From positions 1 to 64,000 of IMG/VR virus record IMGVR_UViG_3300025133_000055: a stretch of DNA of 64,000 nucleotides; one strand, given 5' to 3'. The stretch comes from a virus. The translations under genes were made by a program, and so were the position numbers. Below are positions 1 to 9,020 of this stretch, in pieces (the first letter of the stretch is position 1; every line of letters begins with the position of its first letter). Under the pieces are notes generated by a model. It was not told the origin of the DNA. It did no database searches and saw nothing but the letters and a program-made list of their open reading frames with translations.

Positions 1-108
1 TCTAACGATACAAGCGCAAATGCAACGAAGAAAAAAGAAGCCAAAACGGCGGCCGCGACCGCCAACTCCGGGGTCGACTACTTCGCACCCATTCCCCCCA
101 GCGATTAA
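1..108 (+). CDS. C-terminal end of an unidentified protein (partial)
   Basis: An open frame runs in from the window edge and ends at TAA (106-108), giving 35 residues that are Ala/Lys/Thr-rich and end in GVDYFAPIPPSD. The gene 15 bp downstream is a baseplate wedge protein, so a tail or baseplate role is likely, but the fragment is too short to identify. The body lies outside the window. Confidence 0.5.
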   Translation, partial: SNDTSANATKKKEAKTAAATANSGVDYFAPIPPSD

Positions 109-122
109 TAAAGGAAAATAAA

Positions 123-464
123 ATGTCACTATCTAGATACACTTCTCAATTTATAATAACAAACAATAGCGAAATTTATGACGAGCTATTTCGTGAAAGG
201 GGGGTTACGAAAATAAATCAATTTGAAACTCCTACAATATATCACCCAGATCTCCAGGAGCTAACAAACATATCCTATGAGACAAAAAGATGGAAAGCTG
301 GCGACCGGCTTTATAAAGTAGCACACAGATTTTATGGAGATTCGACCTACTGGTGGGTCATCGCGCAATTTAATAATAAACCAACAGAGTCTCACTTTAA
401 GGTAGGAGATATCTATTATGTCCCTCTTTCGATAGAATCGATATTAGAATATTATAGGATATAA
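123..464 (+). CDS. Baseplate wedge protein, T4 gp53-like (LysM-type)
   Basis: This 113-residue protein has the arrangement of T4-type gp53. An N-terminal extended part is followed by a LysM-like core at about residues 58-105: W-K-A-G-D-R-L-Y-K-V-A-H-R-F-Y-G-D, then YWWVIAQFN, then F-K-V-G-D-I-Y-Y-V-P. In T4-like phages gp53 is a structural subunit of the baseplate wedge. The ATG follows AAGGAAAATAAA. It begins a run of tail genes that ends at the DNA polymerase gene. A general LysM tail protein is the alternative. Confidence 0.75.
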   Translation: MSLSRYTSQFIITNNSEIYDELFRERGVTKINQFETPTIYHPDLQELTNISYETKRWKAGDRLYKVAHRFYGDSTYWWVIAQFNNKPTESHFKVGDIYYVPLSIESILEYYRI

Positions 465-472
465 GGTAAAAA

Positions 473-3364
473 ATGTCTGACGAACCTGACAGATTTAAGA
501 ATTTAAAAGAAATCCCTGGCTTCGATGAAAAACTGAAGACCGCCAACAACCCGGAATACGGCGCTGGCTTTGATGGTGATAAGACCATAGAGGTGTACAA
601 TGAAGGGGAGAAATTTAAAAAAGCTCTTAGGTCGGAGAAAGCCGGATATGAGGATCTAAATGCTCTTTACGATGAGAATCTCTCTGGCGACCGCGCGATA
701 TTTGACGCAGCAATTGAAGAAACATACGGTAAAGGATCAGCACCAGTTGTCCGACAACTTATCGAGGCTCAGGTAGGCACCGTCAAAGACTCCCACCTCT
801 ATAAGAGAAAGATTGATAATTTAGATCATCAGGTTTTATCCCGCGACGTAGCAAACTATTACCATATCCAGAAAAGAGCAGCCGTAGAAACTATAGTCGC
901 TAAATCGGCGTCCGAATTGAAGTCCGCTGGCATCACAGGCGACGCAAAACAACAACAATTAGACGCGGCCCGGGCGGCAGCGGAACAATTTGTGAGGGAC
1001 GATGAAGACGGCATTCTCACCGATGATGAGGTGGAAGATTTTGGAGATAAATTAAAAGAGTTTACTGCCCAAGAGCTTAAAAAAGTTGGAAAGTTTGATC
1101 ATCAAAACTATCTTCTCGGGCATGTAGGGGAGTTGGCGAAACTGTCTAAAGACCGCCGTTCTGTCGTTAACGCCTCCATACCTGTCGGAGTCCGCGCACC
1201 CGGACTTGGCGGTATTCGACAAAATGATGATAGGATTTTATCCCTATACAGCACTTCGACAAACCCCCTTAGTAAATTAAGAAAAAAAGAGAAAGGATAT
1301 GGTATTCTTTCGCTCCCGACAGAAAAACTATCTCAATTGGTGCCATCTATAAGACTTTTTAAACTATACACCACTACAGCAACCAAGAAAGGATCAAAAA
1401 AGAAAAGTTCAACTACTCATGAAGTGGAAATTCCGTTTCCCACAACAAGCTTAATATATGCAAATAGTGGTAAAAATTTTGGTGCATCTGGCGGCATCAC
1501 GGCAGGAAGCCAAGATCCTAGTAATTTTTTTAAAAATAGAGACGGATTTGGAATAAAATCTTTTGATTGGACGTTAGCCGGTAAAACGGAGGTCACCGCA
1601 AAGACAGATATAACGGCCAATTTAAATCTTTATTTCCAGGACTTCGGACAGTTAACAACTCCTAGAAAAAACAAAAAAGGTCAGGTCTTCAGATATCTTG
1701 ACCTTATTTTAGAGCAGGACGAAGCCCTGAGGCAGGGAATACAATATTTAAAAATAGTAGTGGGTTGGGCGGTTCCCTTACATCAGGGCCTTGGGTCGTT
1801 TACTTCGGAAGAATTAGACATAATAAGAGAAAATAGTATATCCCTAAAAATGACAACCACGGATTATTCTATTGTTTTTAATGATTCTGGAAACGGAACT
1901 TTCGAACTAGGCATTGAATATCGGTCTTGGGAAGGAGAATTTACGACAGATAACCTTGTTAATATTTTATTGCCATCCAAGGAAAATTGCACAATACTGG
2001 GACGACTTTCCAAAACAATAAGCGATGCGGAAAAGAATAATTTAAAAAAAGTAGGAGGAAAAGATGTCACAGAGTTACAAACAGAAAGAAGTAATTTGGA
2101 AACTTCTCTGGTTCCCGAAACACATACGAAGATAATGACCCTCTTAACAGAAAGTGAATCCATATATCATATGTCCCTTCCCCTCAAAGCGGTTTTTGAT
2201 TTCCAAGGAGTAGATGCAGCGGCCTCCGAGGGTACTCTATCGCAACTTCCCGATAGTCAAAGTGGAGAGGCAGTCAACTCGCTAGTTACAAAAATAGCCG
2301 CAGGAGAAGAAAAGCCATCAGGTTCGGAGGCAGACACAGAAGGAAATGTAGACATCTATTATACTTTTCTGGGAGATATAATCCAGGCAGCTATGGTAAA
2401 CTCTTTGGATGCGGACAAACTCAATCTTTTAAACAAAGTCGATGCCTCACAAGCTAATTTTATCAAAGTTTTAACCACAGATGTAAGATTTGGAAACGAT
2501 ATTGTGAATATTGCCGATATTCCCATAGATATTAAATTTTTTGCCTCATTCTTCTTTGAAAGAATCACAAATAAGAAAGAGGGCCAAAAAAGTCTTTCGA
2601 GCTTCATAGGTGATATGTTGGCTTATATGGTGGAAAACAGGATTGGAGATTTCTTCAATAAGCAGGCGGGAGATAATTACGAATATAAAACTTCGTGGTT
2701 TAATTTTGAAAATAAGGTCGTAGGCATACAAGATGCAAAAACAATAGTTCTCAAGGAGGGAATAAAATATTCTTATTTGGCTGTATATCCACAACCGGTG
2801 GCAGGTTTCGCCGGCTCATCTCTTATAATAAAAAAGGGAAAATACGCCAAGGCCAAAAAGACAGATCAAACACAAGATGGTATATATCATTTTATTTTGG
2901 GAGCCGCTGACTCAATCGTAAAGAGCGCCTCTTTTGAAAAAACCGATCTGAAATTCGAGAAAGAGCGAAGACTGGTCGAGGGGTCTTCGCCGTTTGCTAT
3001 CCTGAGGAATGTGTTTATGGTTAATTTGAGATTATATGGAAACACTCTTTTTTGGCCTGGAAGTTTGGTATTTATTAATCCCTCCCAAGCTGTGGGTGAC
3101 GGTGGACATCCATGGATCCCAGGTTCAATATTTAATATAATGGGTTTCGGCGGATACCATCAAGTTATAAGTGTTAAAAACACTATAAGTGATAATACAT
3201 TTGAAACTGCTTTGGAGACTAAATTTATAAATTCGGGAAACCCGCCGGTTAAAGGGTCGGGGTCGAAGGGTAAGACTACACAGGGCGGACTTGTCCGTGG
3301 GCAGAGCACCCCAGATGAAGTAGGGATAAAGGCTGTTCGAACTGAAGGGGGTGTCAAAAAGTGA
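473..3364 (+). CDS. Large putative baseplate/tail structural protein
   Basis: A 963-residue protein with no signal peptide or transmembrane segment. Residues 1-220 are charged and helical (DDEDGILTDDEVEDF region). The middle holds beta-rich sequence with aromatic repeats such as SFDWTLAGKTEV and LNLYFQDFGQL. The C-terminal 120 residues (LRLYGNTLFWPGSLVFINP, FGGYHQVISVKNTI, FETALETKF) look like the barrel-type domains of phage hub or baseplate proteins. It lies 8 bp after the gp53-like gene. A baseplate role rests on position and composition; I do not recognise the family. Confidence 0.55.
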   Translation: MSDEPDRFKNLKEIPGFDEKLKTANNPEYGAGFDGDKTIEVYNEGEKFKKALRSEKAGYEDLNALYDENLSGDRAIFDAAIEETYGKGSAPVVRQLIEAQVGTVKDSHLYKRKIDNLDHQVLSRDVANYYHIQKRAAVETIVAKSASELKSAGITGDAKQQQLDAARAAAEQFVRDDEDGILTDDEVEDFGDKLKEFTAQELKKVGKFDHQNYLLGHVGELAKLSKDRRSVVNASIPVGVRAPGLGGIRQNDDRILSLYSTSTNPLSKLRKKEKGYGILSLPTEKLSQLVPSIRLFKLYTTTATKKGSKKKSSTTHEVEIPFPTTSLIYANSGKNFGASGGITAGSQDPSNFFKNRDGFGIKSFDWTLAGKTEVTAKTDITANLNLYFQDFGQLTTPRKNKKGQVFRYLDLILEQDEALRQGIQYLKIVVGWAVPLHQGLGSFTSEELDIIRENSISLKMTTTDYSIVFNDSGNGTFELGIEYRSWEGEFTTDNLVNILLPSKENCTILGRLSKTISDAEKNNLKKVGGKDVTELQTERSNLETSLVPETHTKIMTLLTESESIYHMSLPLKAVFDFQGVDAAASEGTLSQLPDSQSGEAVNSLVTKIAAGEEKPSGSEADTEGNVDIYYTFLGDIIQAAMVNSLDADKLNLLNKVDASQANFIKVLTTDVRFGNDIVNIADIPIDIKFFASFFFERITNKKEGQKSLSSFIGDMLAYMVENRIGDFFNKQAGDNYEYKTSWFNFENKVVGIQDAKTIVLKEGIKYSYLAVYPQPVAGFAGSSLIIKKGKYAKAKKTDQTQDGIYHFILGAADSIVKSASFEKTDLKFEKERRLVEGSSPFAILRNVFMVNLRLYGNTLFWPGSLVFINPSQAVGDGGHPWIPGSIFNIMGFGGYHQVISVKNTISDNTFETALETKFINSGNPPVKGSGSKGKTTQGGLVRGQSTPDEVGIKAVRTEGGVKK

Positions 3365-3392
3365 GACACCTTTACAACAGGATTTCTAAATA

Positions 3393-4676
3393 ATGGCTAT
3401 AAAATATAAAGCGACAAATTCAACAAATTTATTATCTTTATTCGTAGAAAGAATATTGTATGACGCAATTTTTATATCACCCGAAAATGCAGATCAACTT
3501 TTTGTTGTACCTGGAGGAAGGCAAAAAGCTTCCGGTGAGGCTATTGGCGTCAAAAATTATTGGGCATTCGAAAACATCTTATATGGTAAAGTAAATAAAA
3601 GCCTGATATGTGTAGCCCCCATAAAAGAAATATTAAAACCTATTGATAGCGATGGAGAGACATTTTATGTCTTTTCAGAAGTGGCCGAGTGTTATTCAAC
3701 TTTTAGGGATTTTTTTAACTTGAGGGCAAGATATGGTAATCTGGCCGAAGACAATTATTTGCAGTCTCCTAAAATTTTTAAGGCGTTCGAAGATGCAGAT
3801 ATAAATTATAATGTTTATTTGACTAAAAGGGTGTCCAAGTTTAATAAAAATATCTTTTTAGAACAACAGAACAATAAAATAAAAAATATAAAAGATTATT
3901 CAAAAAAATTTATAAATGATTTTATGAATAACAAGGGAGATAATATATTAACGAGAACTGCCTATCGCTTATCAAATAAAGTTTCCTCGATTTCTTCGGG
4001 TCTTTCTATAGAAATAGCAGATTTAGACCCATCAAGTAATGCAGATAAACAATTGTTCCTCGATTCTCCAAATTTTCAATTTTATAGACAATCAGCAATA
4101 AATGCCGGATTCCTTATTGATAAAAATATTCCTTGGAAATTAAATTTTGATATGTCATCTCCAACAAATAAAGATAAAATACGACTTGCAGGCCCCGGCA
4201 TTGATGCAGCCACAAGTTATTTGACTGAAAATTTTGTTAGAGTTTATCGCGAAGACATCGAGTATTTACTTTCCATGATCGTAATGGGGTATAATTCTTT
4301 GGTTAATGATGCTCCATTTTATAGAGAGGGTCTTTGTGTTTTCTCACGGGAAAAAGTCGATAAAGAAAAGGTATTCGAAGAAACCTTAAAAAGAAATTAT
4401 TGGATTAAAAAGTATATTTTAATAAGAAATAAAGAAACCGGACATCCGTATAGAGACACCGAGATTGATAAAATAATTTTTAATGCTATCGATCTACCAG
4501 AAGGTCGGGGGATAGATTATATTGATAAGAAATTTAGATTGCCATTCATATATGAGGGATCGCTTACCTATGAGCTTTTCAGACAAAATTTTACACAAAA
4601 TACGAAATTTCCCCTTGACAATTTCTCTGAATATGTTAAAATAGTAATACAAAGAGCGATTAACGAAATATATTGA
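3393..4676 (+). CDS. Putative tail/baseplate protein of unknown family
   Basis: A 427-residue soluble protein, AT-rich in codon use, rich in Asn, Lys, Phe and Tyr. I recognise no motif. Late-type structural genes of unknown fold often look like this, and it sits between a large structural gene and the replication genes. The 3' end carries a TTGACA...TAAAAT promoter (4615-4642) that would serve the next gene, so this is probably the last cistron of the tail group. Confidence 0.5.
   Translation: MAIKYKATNSTNLLSLFVERILYDAIFISPENADQLFVVPGGRQKASGEAIGVKNYWAFENILYGKVNKSLICVAPIKEILKPIDSDGETFYVFSEVAECYSTFRDFFNLRARYGNLAEDNYLQSPKIFKAFEDADINYNVYLTKRVSKFNKNIFLEQQNNKIKNIKDYSKKFINDFMNNKGDNILTRTAYRLSNKVSSISSGLSIEIADLDPSSNADKQLFLDSPNFQFYRQSAINAGFLIDKNIPWKLNFDMSSPTNKDKIRLAGPGIDAATSYLTENFVRVYREDIEYLLSMIVMGYNSLVNDAPFYREGLCVFSREKVDKEKVFEETLKRNYWIKKYILIRNKETGHPYRDTEIDKIIFNAIDLPEGRGIDYIDKKFRLPFIYEGSLTYELFRQNFTQNTKFPLDNFSEYVKIVIQRAINEIY
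4615..4642 (+). promoter_or_regulatory. Sigma70-type promoter for the replication genes
   Basis: TTGACA at 4615-4620, a 16-bp spacer, then TAAAAT at 4637-4642. It lies inside the end of the preceding gene, 40 bp before the polymerase ATG, which fits a switch from structural to replication genes. Confidence 0.55.
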
Positions 4677-4682
4677 GGGATC

Positions 4683-5864
4683 ATGCTTTTTCAGACACTT
4701 GACGACAAAAAAGATTGCGTCGGAATTTACTATGATGAACTTCTTTTCAACCAAGAATTGCCAGATGACCTGACTCACACATGGTCATATTCGGGATTTC
4801 TCAAAGGGAAGGAGATTGAGTATGCAAAACTCTATTGTGGAGGAAAAACCCTCGATATGGTATGTCCAGAGGCCCTGAAAGACCGCTACAAGAGATCCAG
4901 TGACAAACTCAGGGCTTTCGTCAAATCTTTTATGACGGCTCGTGTATCGCTCGATGAGAACTGTTTTTTTGATTTAGTACCTCAAAGATTCCTTGAGGAG
5001 TTCTGTCAAGTCAAAAATTATATTTGTGAGCACGTTTTTGAGAATTATGAAAGGCCAAAGAATTATGATTATCTTGTTTCTTTGACTGAGATAATCGAAG
5101 ACATAAAATATAGAAGTTTAAATTTGAATCCCAAGAATCTTTCCATGTTTAAGGCAGATCATAGAAAATTTTCACAAAATTTAAATCAGATTGAACATTC
5201 GTGCAAATTTAATATTCACGGAACAAAGACGGGGCGCCTAACAACAGTGCCGAAGAGCTTTCCAATTCTAACTTTAAAGAAAGAGCTTCGCTGTGTGGTC
5301 AAACCTCATAATGATTATTTTGTTGAGCTTGATTTTAACGCTGCGGAGTTACGAACTTTGCTTGCTTTGCAGGGGAAGTCTCAGCCGATCGGCGATATAC
5401 ACGAATGGAACATTAAGAATATATTTCAAGACTCAATAACGAGGGACGAGGCCAAAAAAAGAATTTTCGCATGGTTATATAATCCCGAGAGCGAGGACCA
5501 CCGGTGCGAGCATACATATAACAGGGAGTCGGTGGTACAAAAGTACTTCACACAGGGCCAAGTGAAAACCTTTTGGGACAAGGTGATCCCGTCAGAGGAG
5601 AGAACCGCATTGAATTACATTATTCAATCAACATGTGCCGAAAATGTTCTGAGACAAATGATTAAAGTATCTAATTACCTAAAAGGATGTAAATCATATG
5701 TTGCTTTCCCGATCCATGATTCTATTGTACTTGACCTTTCTAAAGAAGACAAAGAAAAATTGCCAGAAATCATAGATATTTTTTCTAATACGGCCCTTGG
5801 TAAATTTATGGTGAATGTCAGAGTAGGTCAAAATTTTGGCCAACTAGAGAAACTGGGGGTATAA
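4683..5864 (+). CDS. DNA polymerase, family A (PolA-like), polymerase domain only
   Basis: A 393-residue family A DNA polymerase without a recognisable 3'-5' exonuclease domain. The N-terminal 170 residues are helical thumb-like sequence. TGRLTT lies at 183-188. Motif A is DFNAAELRTLLAL with the metal-binding Asp at 217. The O-helix motif B is R254-x3-K258 within RDEAKKRIFAWLY. Motif C is IHDSIVLD (344-351), where the usual HDE is HDS. Full Pol I enzymes exceed 600 residues, so this is a minimal form. GAGGG precedes the ATG. A DnaE-type polymerase is also encoded at 19909, so the division of labour is open. Confidence 0.85.
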   Translation: MLFQTLDDKKDCVGIYYDELLFNQELPDDLTHTWSYSGFLKGKEIEYAKLYCGGKTLDMVCPEALKDRYKRSSDKLRAFVKSFMTARVSLDENCFFDLVPQRFLEEFCQVKNYICEHVFENYERPKNYDYLVSLTEIIEDIKYRSLNLNPKNLSMFKADHRKFSQNLNQIEHSCKFNIHGTKTGRLTTVPKSFPILTLKKELRCVVKPHNDYFVELDFNAAELRTLLALQGKSQPIGDIHEWNIKNIFQDSITRDEAKKRIFAWLYNPESEDHRCEHTYNRESVVQKYFTQGQVKTFWDKVIPSEERTALNYIIQSTCAENVLRQMIKVSNYLKGCKSYVAFPIHDSIVLDLSKEDKEKLPEIIDIFSNTALGKFMVNVRVGQNFGQLEKLGV

Positions 5865-5865
5865 T

Positions 5866-6705
5866 TTGAATATCATAGGTCTAGGGGATGCTGGGTGTAA
5901 TATTGCAGATGCTTTTAATCAATATCCTCAGTATAAAATATTTAAAATAAATGTTGACATCGAGGGAAAGGGGTGCTATAATGTATTAAAGTGTCAGACA
6001 GCAGAGGAATACGAGAACGTGGATCTCCCAAAAATCAAAACATTTTTCAAGGGAACAAAGGGAGAGACCCTTTTTATTATTGGAGGTTCAGGAAAAATAT
6101 CTTGTGCTTCTTTAAAAATATTGGAACACATTAGGCATTTGCCAATTTCTGTTCTTTATATTAAACCAGACATGATGTTGCTCAATAAAGTACAAAAAAT
6201 GCGTGAAAGACTCGTTTTTGGTGTGATGCAAGAGTACGCACGATCTGGAGTTTTTGAGAAGATGTATATAGTTTCAAATACCGAACTTGATTCTGTTGTG
6301 GGGAGTGCCCCGATTATCGGATATCACGATAAGTTAAATGAAGTTTTAGTTTCAACGATCCATATGATAAATGTATTCCAGAATACAAAACCAGTAATTG
6401 GCAAAATCGGGAAACCCAAGGAAACACACCGCATATTAACGATCGGCCTTTTCGACGCGGAAAAAAATGAAGAAAAAATGTTTTTTTCCCTTGACAAAGC
6501 CCGCGAAAGATGTTATATTTATAGTATAAACGAAGATAAGTTAAGAACCGATAGCGATTTATTCAACAAGCTGAAAAAGCAAGTGAAATCAAAAACAACA
6601 GAAGATCTCAATATAACATACGCTGTGTATTCAACCAATTACGACTATGATCTCGGCTATGTTATAGAAAGAACACCAAACATCCAATTACAGGAAATAA
6701 ATTGA
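5866..6705 (+). CDS. Divergent FtsZ/tubulin-superfamily protein (putative)
   Basis: A 279-residue protein starting at TTG 5866 behind GGGGG. Its order of elements follows FtsZ. IIGLGDAGCNIADAF (residues 3-17) corresponds to the first GxGGxGxN nucleotide loop. FKINVD corresponds to the NTD strand. LFIIGGSGKISCA sits where the GGGTGTG signature lies. ISVLYIKPD, then RERL, then YIVSNTELDSVVG, follow as in FtsZ (TKPF, R, IPNDKLL). The signature loop is degenerate, so GTP binding is uncertain. Phage tubulins such as PhuZ organise DNA or the phage nucleus, but no such role is shown here. A different Rossmann-like fold is the alternative. Confidence 0.45.
   Translation: MNIIGLGDAGCNIADAFNQYPQYKIFKINVDIEGKGCYNVLKCQTAEEYENVDLPKIKTFFKGTKGETLFIIGGSGKISCASLKILEHIRHLPISVLYIKPDMMLLNKVQKMRERLVFGVMQEYARSGVFEKMYIVSNTELDSVVGSAPIIGYHDKLNEVLVSTIHMINVFQNTKPVIGKIGKPKETHRILTIGLFDAEKNEEKMFFSLDKARERCYIYSINEDKLRTDSDLFNKLKKQVKSKTTEDLNITYAVYSTNYDYDLGYVIERTPNIQLQEIN
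6491..6519 (+). promoter_or_regulatory. Internal sigma70-type promoter
   Basis: TTGACA (6491-6496), a 17-bp spacer and TATATT (6514-6519) inside the FtsZ-like gene. It could give separate expression of the downstream small gene and the ssDNA-binding protein. Confidence 0.5.
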
Positions 6706-6971
6706 AAGCACATTCAGGAACATTTAGGAAAATAGACGGAAGTCTACGAACAATGAGATTTATAACACTGGACAACCTTCCAGAAGGATTTTTTATCTCT
6801 CAAACAAAGGGCACCGGCAAGAAGAGAACTCTTGCAGAGGGGAGCAATCTTGTTTGGGATTTGGATAAACAAGGATTTCGTGTTTTTAACAGAAACACGA
6901 TTATAGGGGAGATTGAGGATTTCAATATTGAAAGTCTTGAGAACTTCGAACTCATTAGTAATTTTGAGTAA
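6702..6971 (+). CDS. Small Sm-like/SH3 protein (WYL_2-like)
   Basis: An 89-residue protein starting at TTG and overlapping the upstream stop as TTGA. The pattern DGSLRTMRFITLDNL...LVWDLDKQGFRVFNRNTIIGEI resembles the small WYL_2 (DUF2693-type) beta-barrel proteins common in T4-like marine phages. Their function is not established; nucleic-acid or ligand binding is the usual guess. A hairpin follows at 6990-7011. Confidence 0.5.
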   Translation: MKAHSGTFRKIDGSLRTMRFITLDNLPEGFFISQTKGTGKKRTLAEGSNLVWDLDKQGFRVFNRNTIIGEIEDFNIESLENFELISNFE

Positions 6972-6989
6972 ACAACAAAACAAACTAGC

Positions 6990-7011
6990 AAGACGAGAGA
7001 TTTGTCGTCTT
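6990..7011 (+). terminator. Hairpin between the WYL_2-like gene and gp32
   Basis: AAGACGA (6990-6996) and TCGTCTT (7005-7011) form a perfect 7-bp stem with an 8-nt loop. There is no strong T-tract, so it may attenuate transcription or stabilise a 3' end rather than terminate fully. Confidence 0.4.
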
Positions 7012-7058
7012 GACTTTAGCCAATGGCACAATTTCAATAATAAAAGGAGAAAATTAAC

Positions 7059-7835
7059 ATGGCACTAGATATTGCAAAAATTCGAGCAAGGCTCGATAGC
7101 GTTAAAAACAACGGGAAGGCAGGAGGGTCTTTTTGGCGTCCAAAAGACGGCACACAGACAATCCGCATCGTTCCAACTGCTGACGGCGATCCCTTTAAGG
7201 ATTATTGGTTCCACTATAACTTGGGCCCAGATCAGCGAGGAGGCCTTCTCTGTCCTAAGAAAAATCATGGGGAAGGATGTCCCATCTGTGATTTTAAGGA
7301 TCGACTCTGGAAGGAATTTAATGGGAATCAGGATCCTGATACCATGAAACTCGCTAAGGACTTGAGCCCTCGTCAACGCTTCTTCTCACCCGTAATGGTT
7401 CGTGGTGAAGAGGCAGAAGGAATTCGTATCTGGGGCTATGGTAAAGAAGCCTATACTTCCCTCCTCAACTTGGTTTTGAATCCCGAGTATGGTGATATTA
7501 CTGCGATCGATGACGGAACCGATCTTACTATGACCTACGGGAAGCCGCCGGGAGCACAGTTCCCCAAGACCACTTTGACGCCGCGTCGACGAACCTCTCC
7601 GCTTTGTGATGAAGCAGTGGGAGGAGATGAGGAGTGCACTCGACTTATGGATAATATCCCTAACATCGATGGTCTCTTCCCCAAAAAGACGCTTGAAGAA
7701 GTTCAAGCAGCTTTGGACGGATTTATTAATTCTCTGGAAGGCACGAGCGATGAATCCGATTCTTTCACTCCTCCTACTCCATCGAATACAACTCCTGATG
7801 TTGTTGCTGCATTCAATGAGTTAACTGGAAACTAA
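7059..7835 (+). CDS. Single-stranded DNA-binding protein, T4 gp32-like
   Basis: A 258-residue protein with gp32 organisation. A short basic N-terminus (IAKIRARLD) precedes an OB-type core carrying a zinc-ligand cluster at about residues 48-74 (H, then LCPKKNHGEGCPICDF with three Cys). The C-terminus is an acidic, Pro/Thr/Ser-rich tail (EGTSDESDSFTPPTPSNTTPD). In T4, gp32 coats ssDNA and coordinates polymerase, helicase and UvsX; the acidic tail is the protein-contact arm. AAAGGAG lies upstream. It is followed by a hairpin and by the recombinase gene, as expected for a replication cluster. Confidence 0.88.
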   Translation: MALDIAKIRARLDSVKNNGKAGGSFWRPKDGTQTIRIVPTADGDPFKDYWFHYNLGPDQRGGLLCPKKNHGEGCPICDFKDRLWKEFNGNQDPDTMKLAKDLSPRQRFFSPVMVRGEEAEGIRIWGYGKEAYTSLLNLVLNPEYGDITAIDDGTDLTMTYGKPPGAQFPKTTLTPRRRTSPLCDEAVGGDEECTRLMDNIPNIDGLFPKKTLEEVQAALDGFINSLEGTSDESDSFTPPTPSNTTPDVVAAFNELTGN

Positions 7836-7841
7836 CAATCC

Positions 7842-7858
7842 CCCCCACCGTTTGGGGG
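7842..7858 (+). terminator. GC hairpin after the gp32-like gene
   Basis: CCCCCA (7842-7847) and TGGGGG (7853-7858) can pair around a 5-nt loop just after the gp32 stop. A T-rich stretch occurs only about 30 bp later, so this may be an attenuator or an mRNA-protecting hairpin. Confidence 0.4.
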
Positions 7859-7907
7859 CACGCGGTTTAAAATAAGTGCTCCCATTTTTATTTCGAGGGA
7901 TTAATTT

Positions 7908-9014
7908 ATGGCAAGAAAACCAACACCAACCGGCAAACTTTCAATGTCTGAGATGCGGAAGCTTATCAACAAGAAGGCCGGAATGAATGTCGCCCACGAC
8001 CTCAATGAGGCAAACCCGACAGAGGTTACCCAGTGGATTCCTACCGGCTCACGTTGGCTTGATTCCATTATCTGCCGAGGGCAGTTGTCTGGGATCCCCG
8101 TAGGAAAAGTTACGGAAATCGCAGGTTTAGAGGCAACTGGCAAATCCTATATGGCAGCACAAATCGCCGCCAATGCTCAAAAGATGGACATGGATGTTGT
8201 TTATTTCGATTCAGAATCTGCCATCGATCCAAAATTTCTTATAAATGCCGGGTGTGACTTAGGAAGACTTCTATATATCCAGGCCCAGTCCGTAGAATTT
8301 GTTCTCGAAACTATCGAAGAGCTACTCGGATCCAAAAATCAGATTCTTTTTATCTGGGATTCGCTGGCACTAACACCGGCCATTAGCGAGGTCCAAGGCA
8401 GCTTTGATCCGATGTCGCAAATGGCTATGAAGGCTCGCATTCTTGCGAGGGCTATGTCAAAGTTGGCCCTACCCATCGCAAATGCCAAAGCAACATTCCT
8501 CGTTCTAAATCAATTAAAGACGAATATTACTCGCATTGCGTCAGAGGCGATGACCACCCCATATGTAACTCCCGGCGGGAAAGCTATGATTTATGCTTAT
8601 TCTCTCCGCATTTGGCTAACAGGCCGCAAAGCCAAGGCAAGTTTTGTTCTTGATGACAACGGCTTTCGCATTGGCTCGGAAGTCAAGGTAAAACTTGAAA
8701 AGTCCCGATTTGGAACTTCGGGCAGACGCTGTAATTTCCGCATCCTTTGGGGTGGCGATGATGTCGCCATTCAAGATGACGAGTCGCTCTTCGACGCGAT
8801 AAAGGGATCGGATAACATCATCCAGTCAGGTGCTTGGTATACCATGATTTTCGAAGATGGCTCAACTGAAAAGTTTCAGGCAACGAAGTGGGTCGAGAAA
8901 ATGCAAGATGATAAGTTTCGGAAAAGAGTCTATCAGATCATCGATGAAGAAGTAATTTATAAATTTGATAATCGACAAGGAAAAGCAGAAGATTTTTACG
9001 AAGTCGAAGAGTAG
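7908..9014 (+). CDS. RecA/UvsX-type recombinase
   Basis: A 368-residue strand-exchange ATPase. Walker A is GLEATGKS (residues 73-80). The Walker B strand is ILFIWDSLALTPA. FLVLNQLKTNI and TPYVTPGGKAMIYAYSLRIWL match the core of RecA/UvsX. UvsX forms filaments on ssDNA displaced from gp32 and drives recombination-dependent replication. The length is close to T4 UvsX (about 390). The start ATG has GAGGG upstream. It lies 7 bp before the exonuclease gene. Confidence 0.9.
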   Translation: MARKPTPTGKLSMSEMRKLINKKAGMNVAHDLNEANPTEVTQWIPTGSRWLDSIICRGQLSGIPVGKVTEIAGLEATGKSYMAAQIAANAQKMDMDVVYFDSESAIDPKFLINAGCDLGRLLYIQAQSVEFVLETIEELLGSKNQILFIWDSLALTPAISEVQGSFDPMSQMAMKARILARAMSKLALPIANAKATFLVLNQLKTNITRIASEAMTTPYVTPGGKAMIYAYSLRIWLTGRKAKASFVLDDNGFRIGSEVKVKLEKSRFGTSGRRCNFRILWGGDDVAIQDDESLFDAIKGSDNIIQSGAWYTMIFEDGSTEKFQATKWVEKMQDDKFRKRVYQIIDEEVIYKFDNRQGKAEDFYEVEE

Positions 9015-9020
9015 GTCAAA

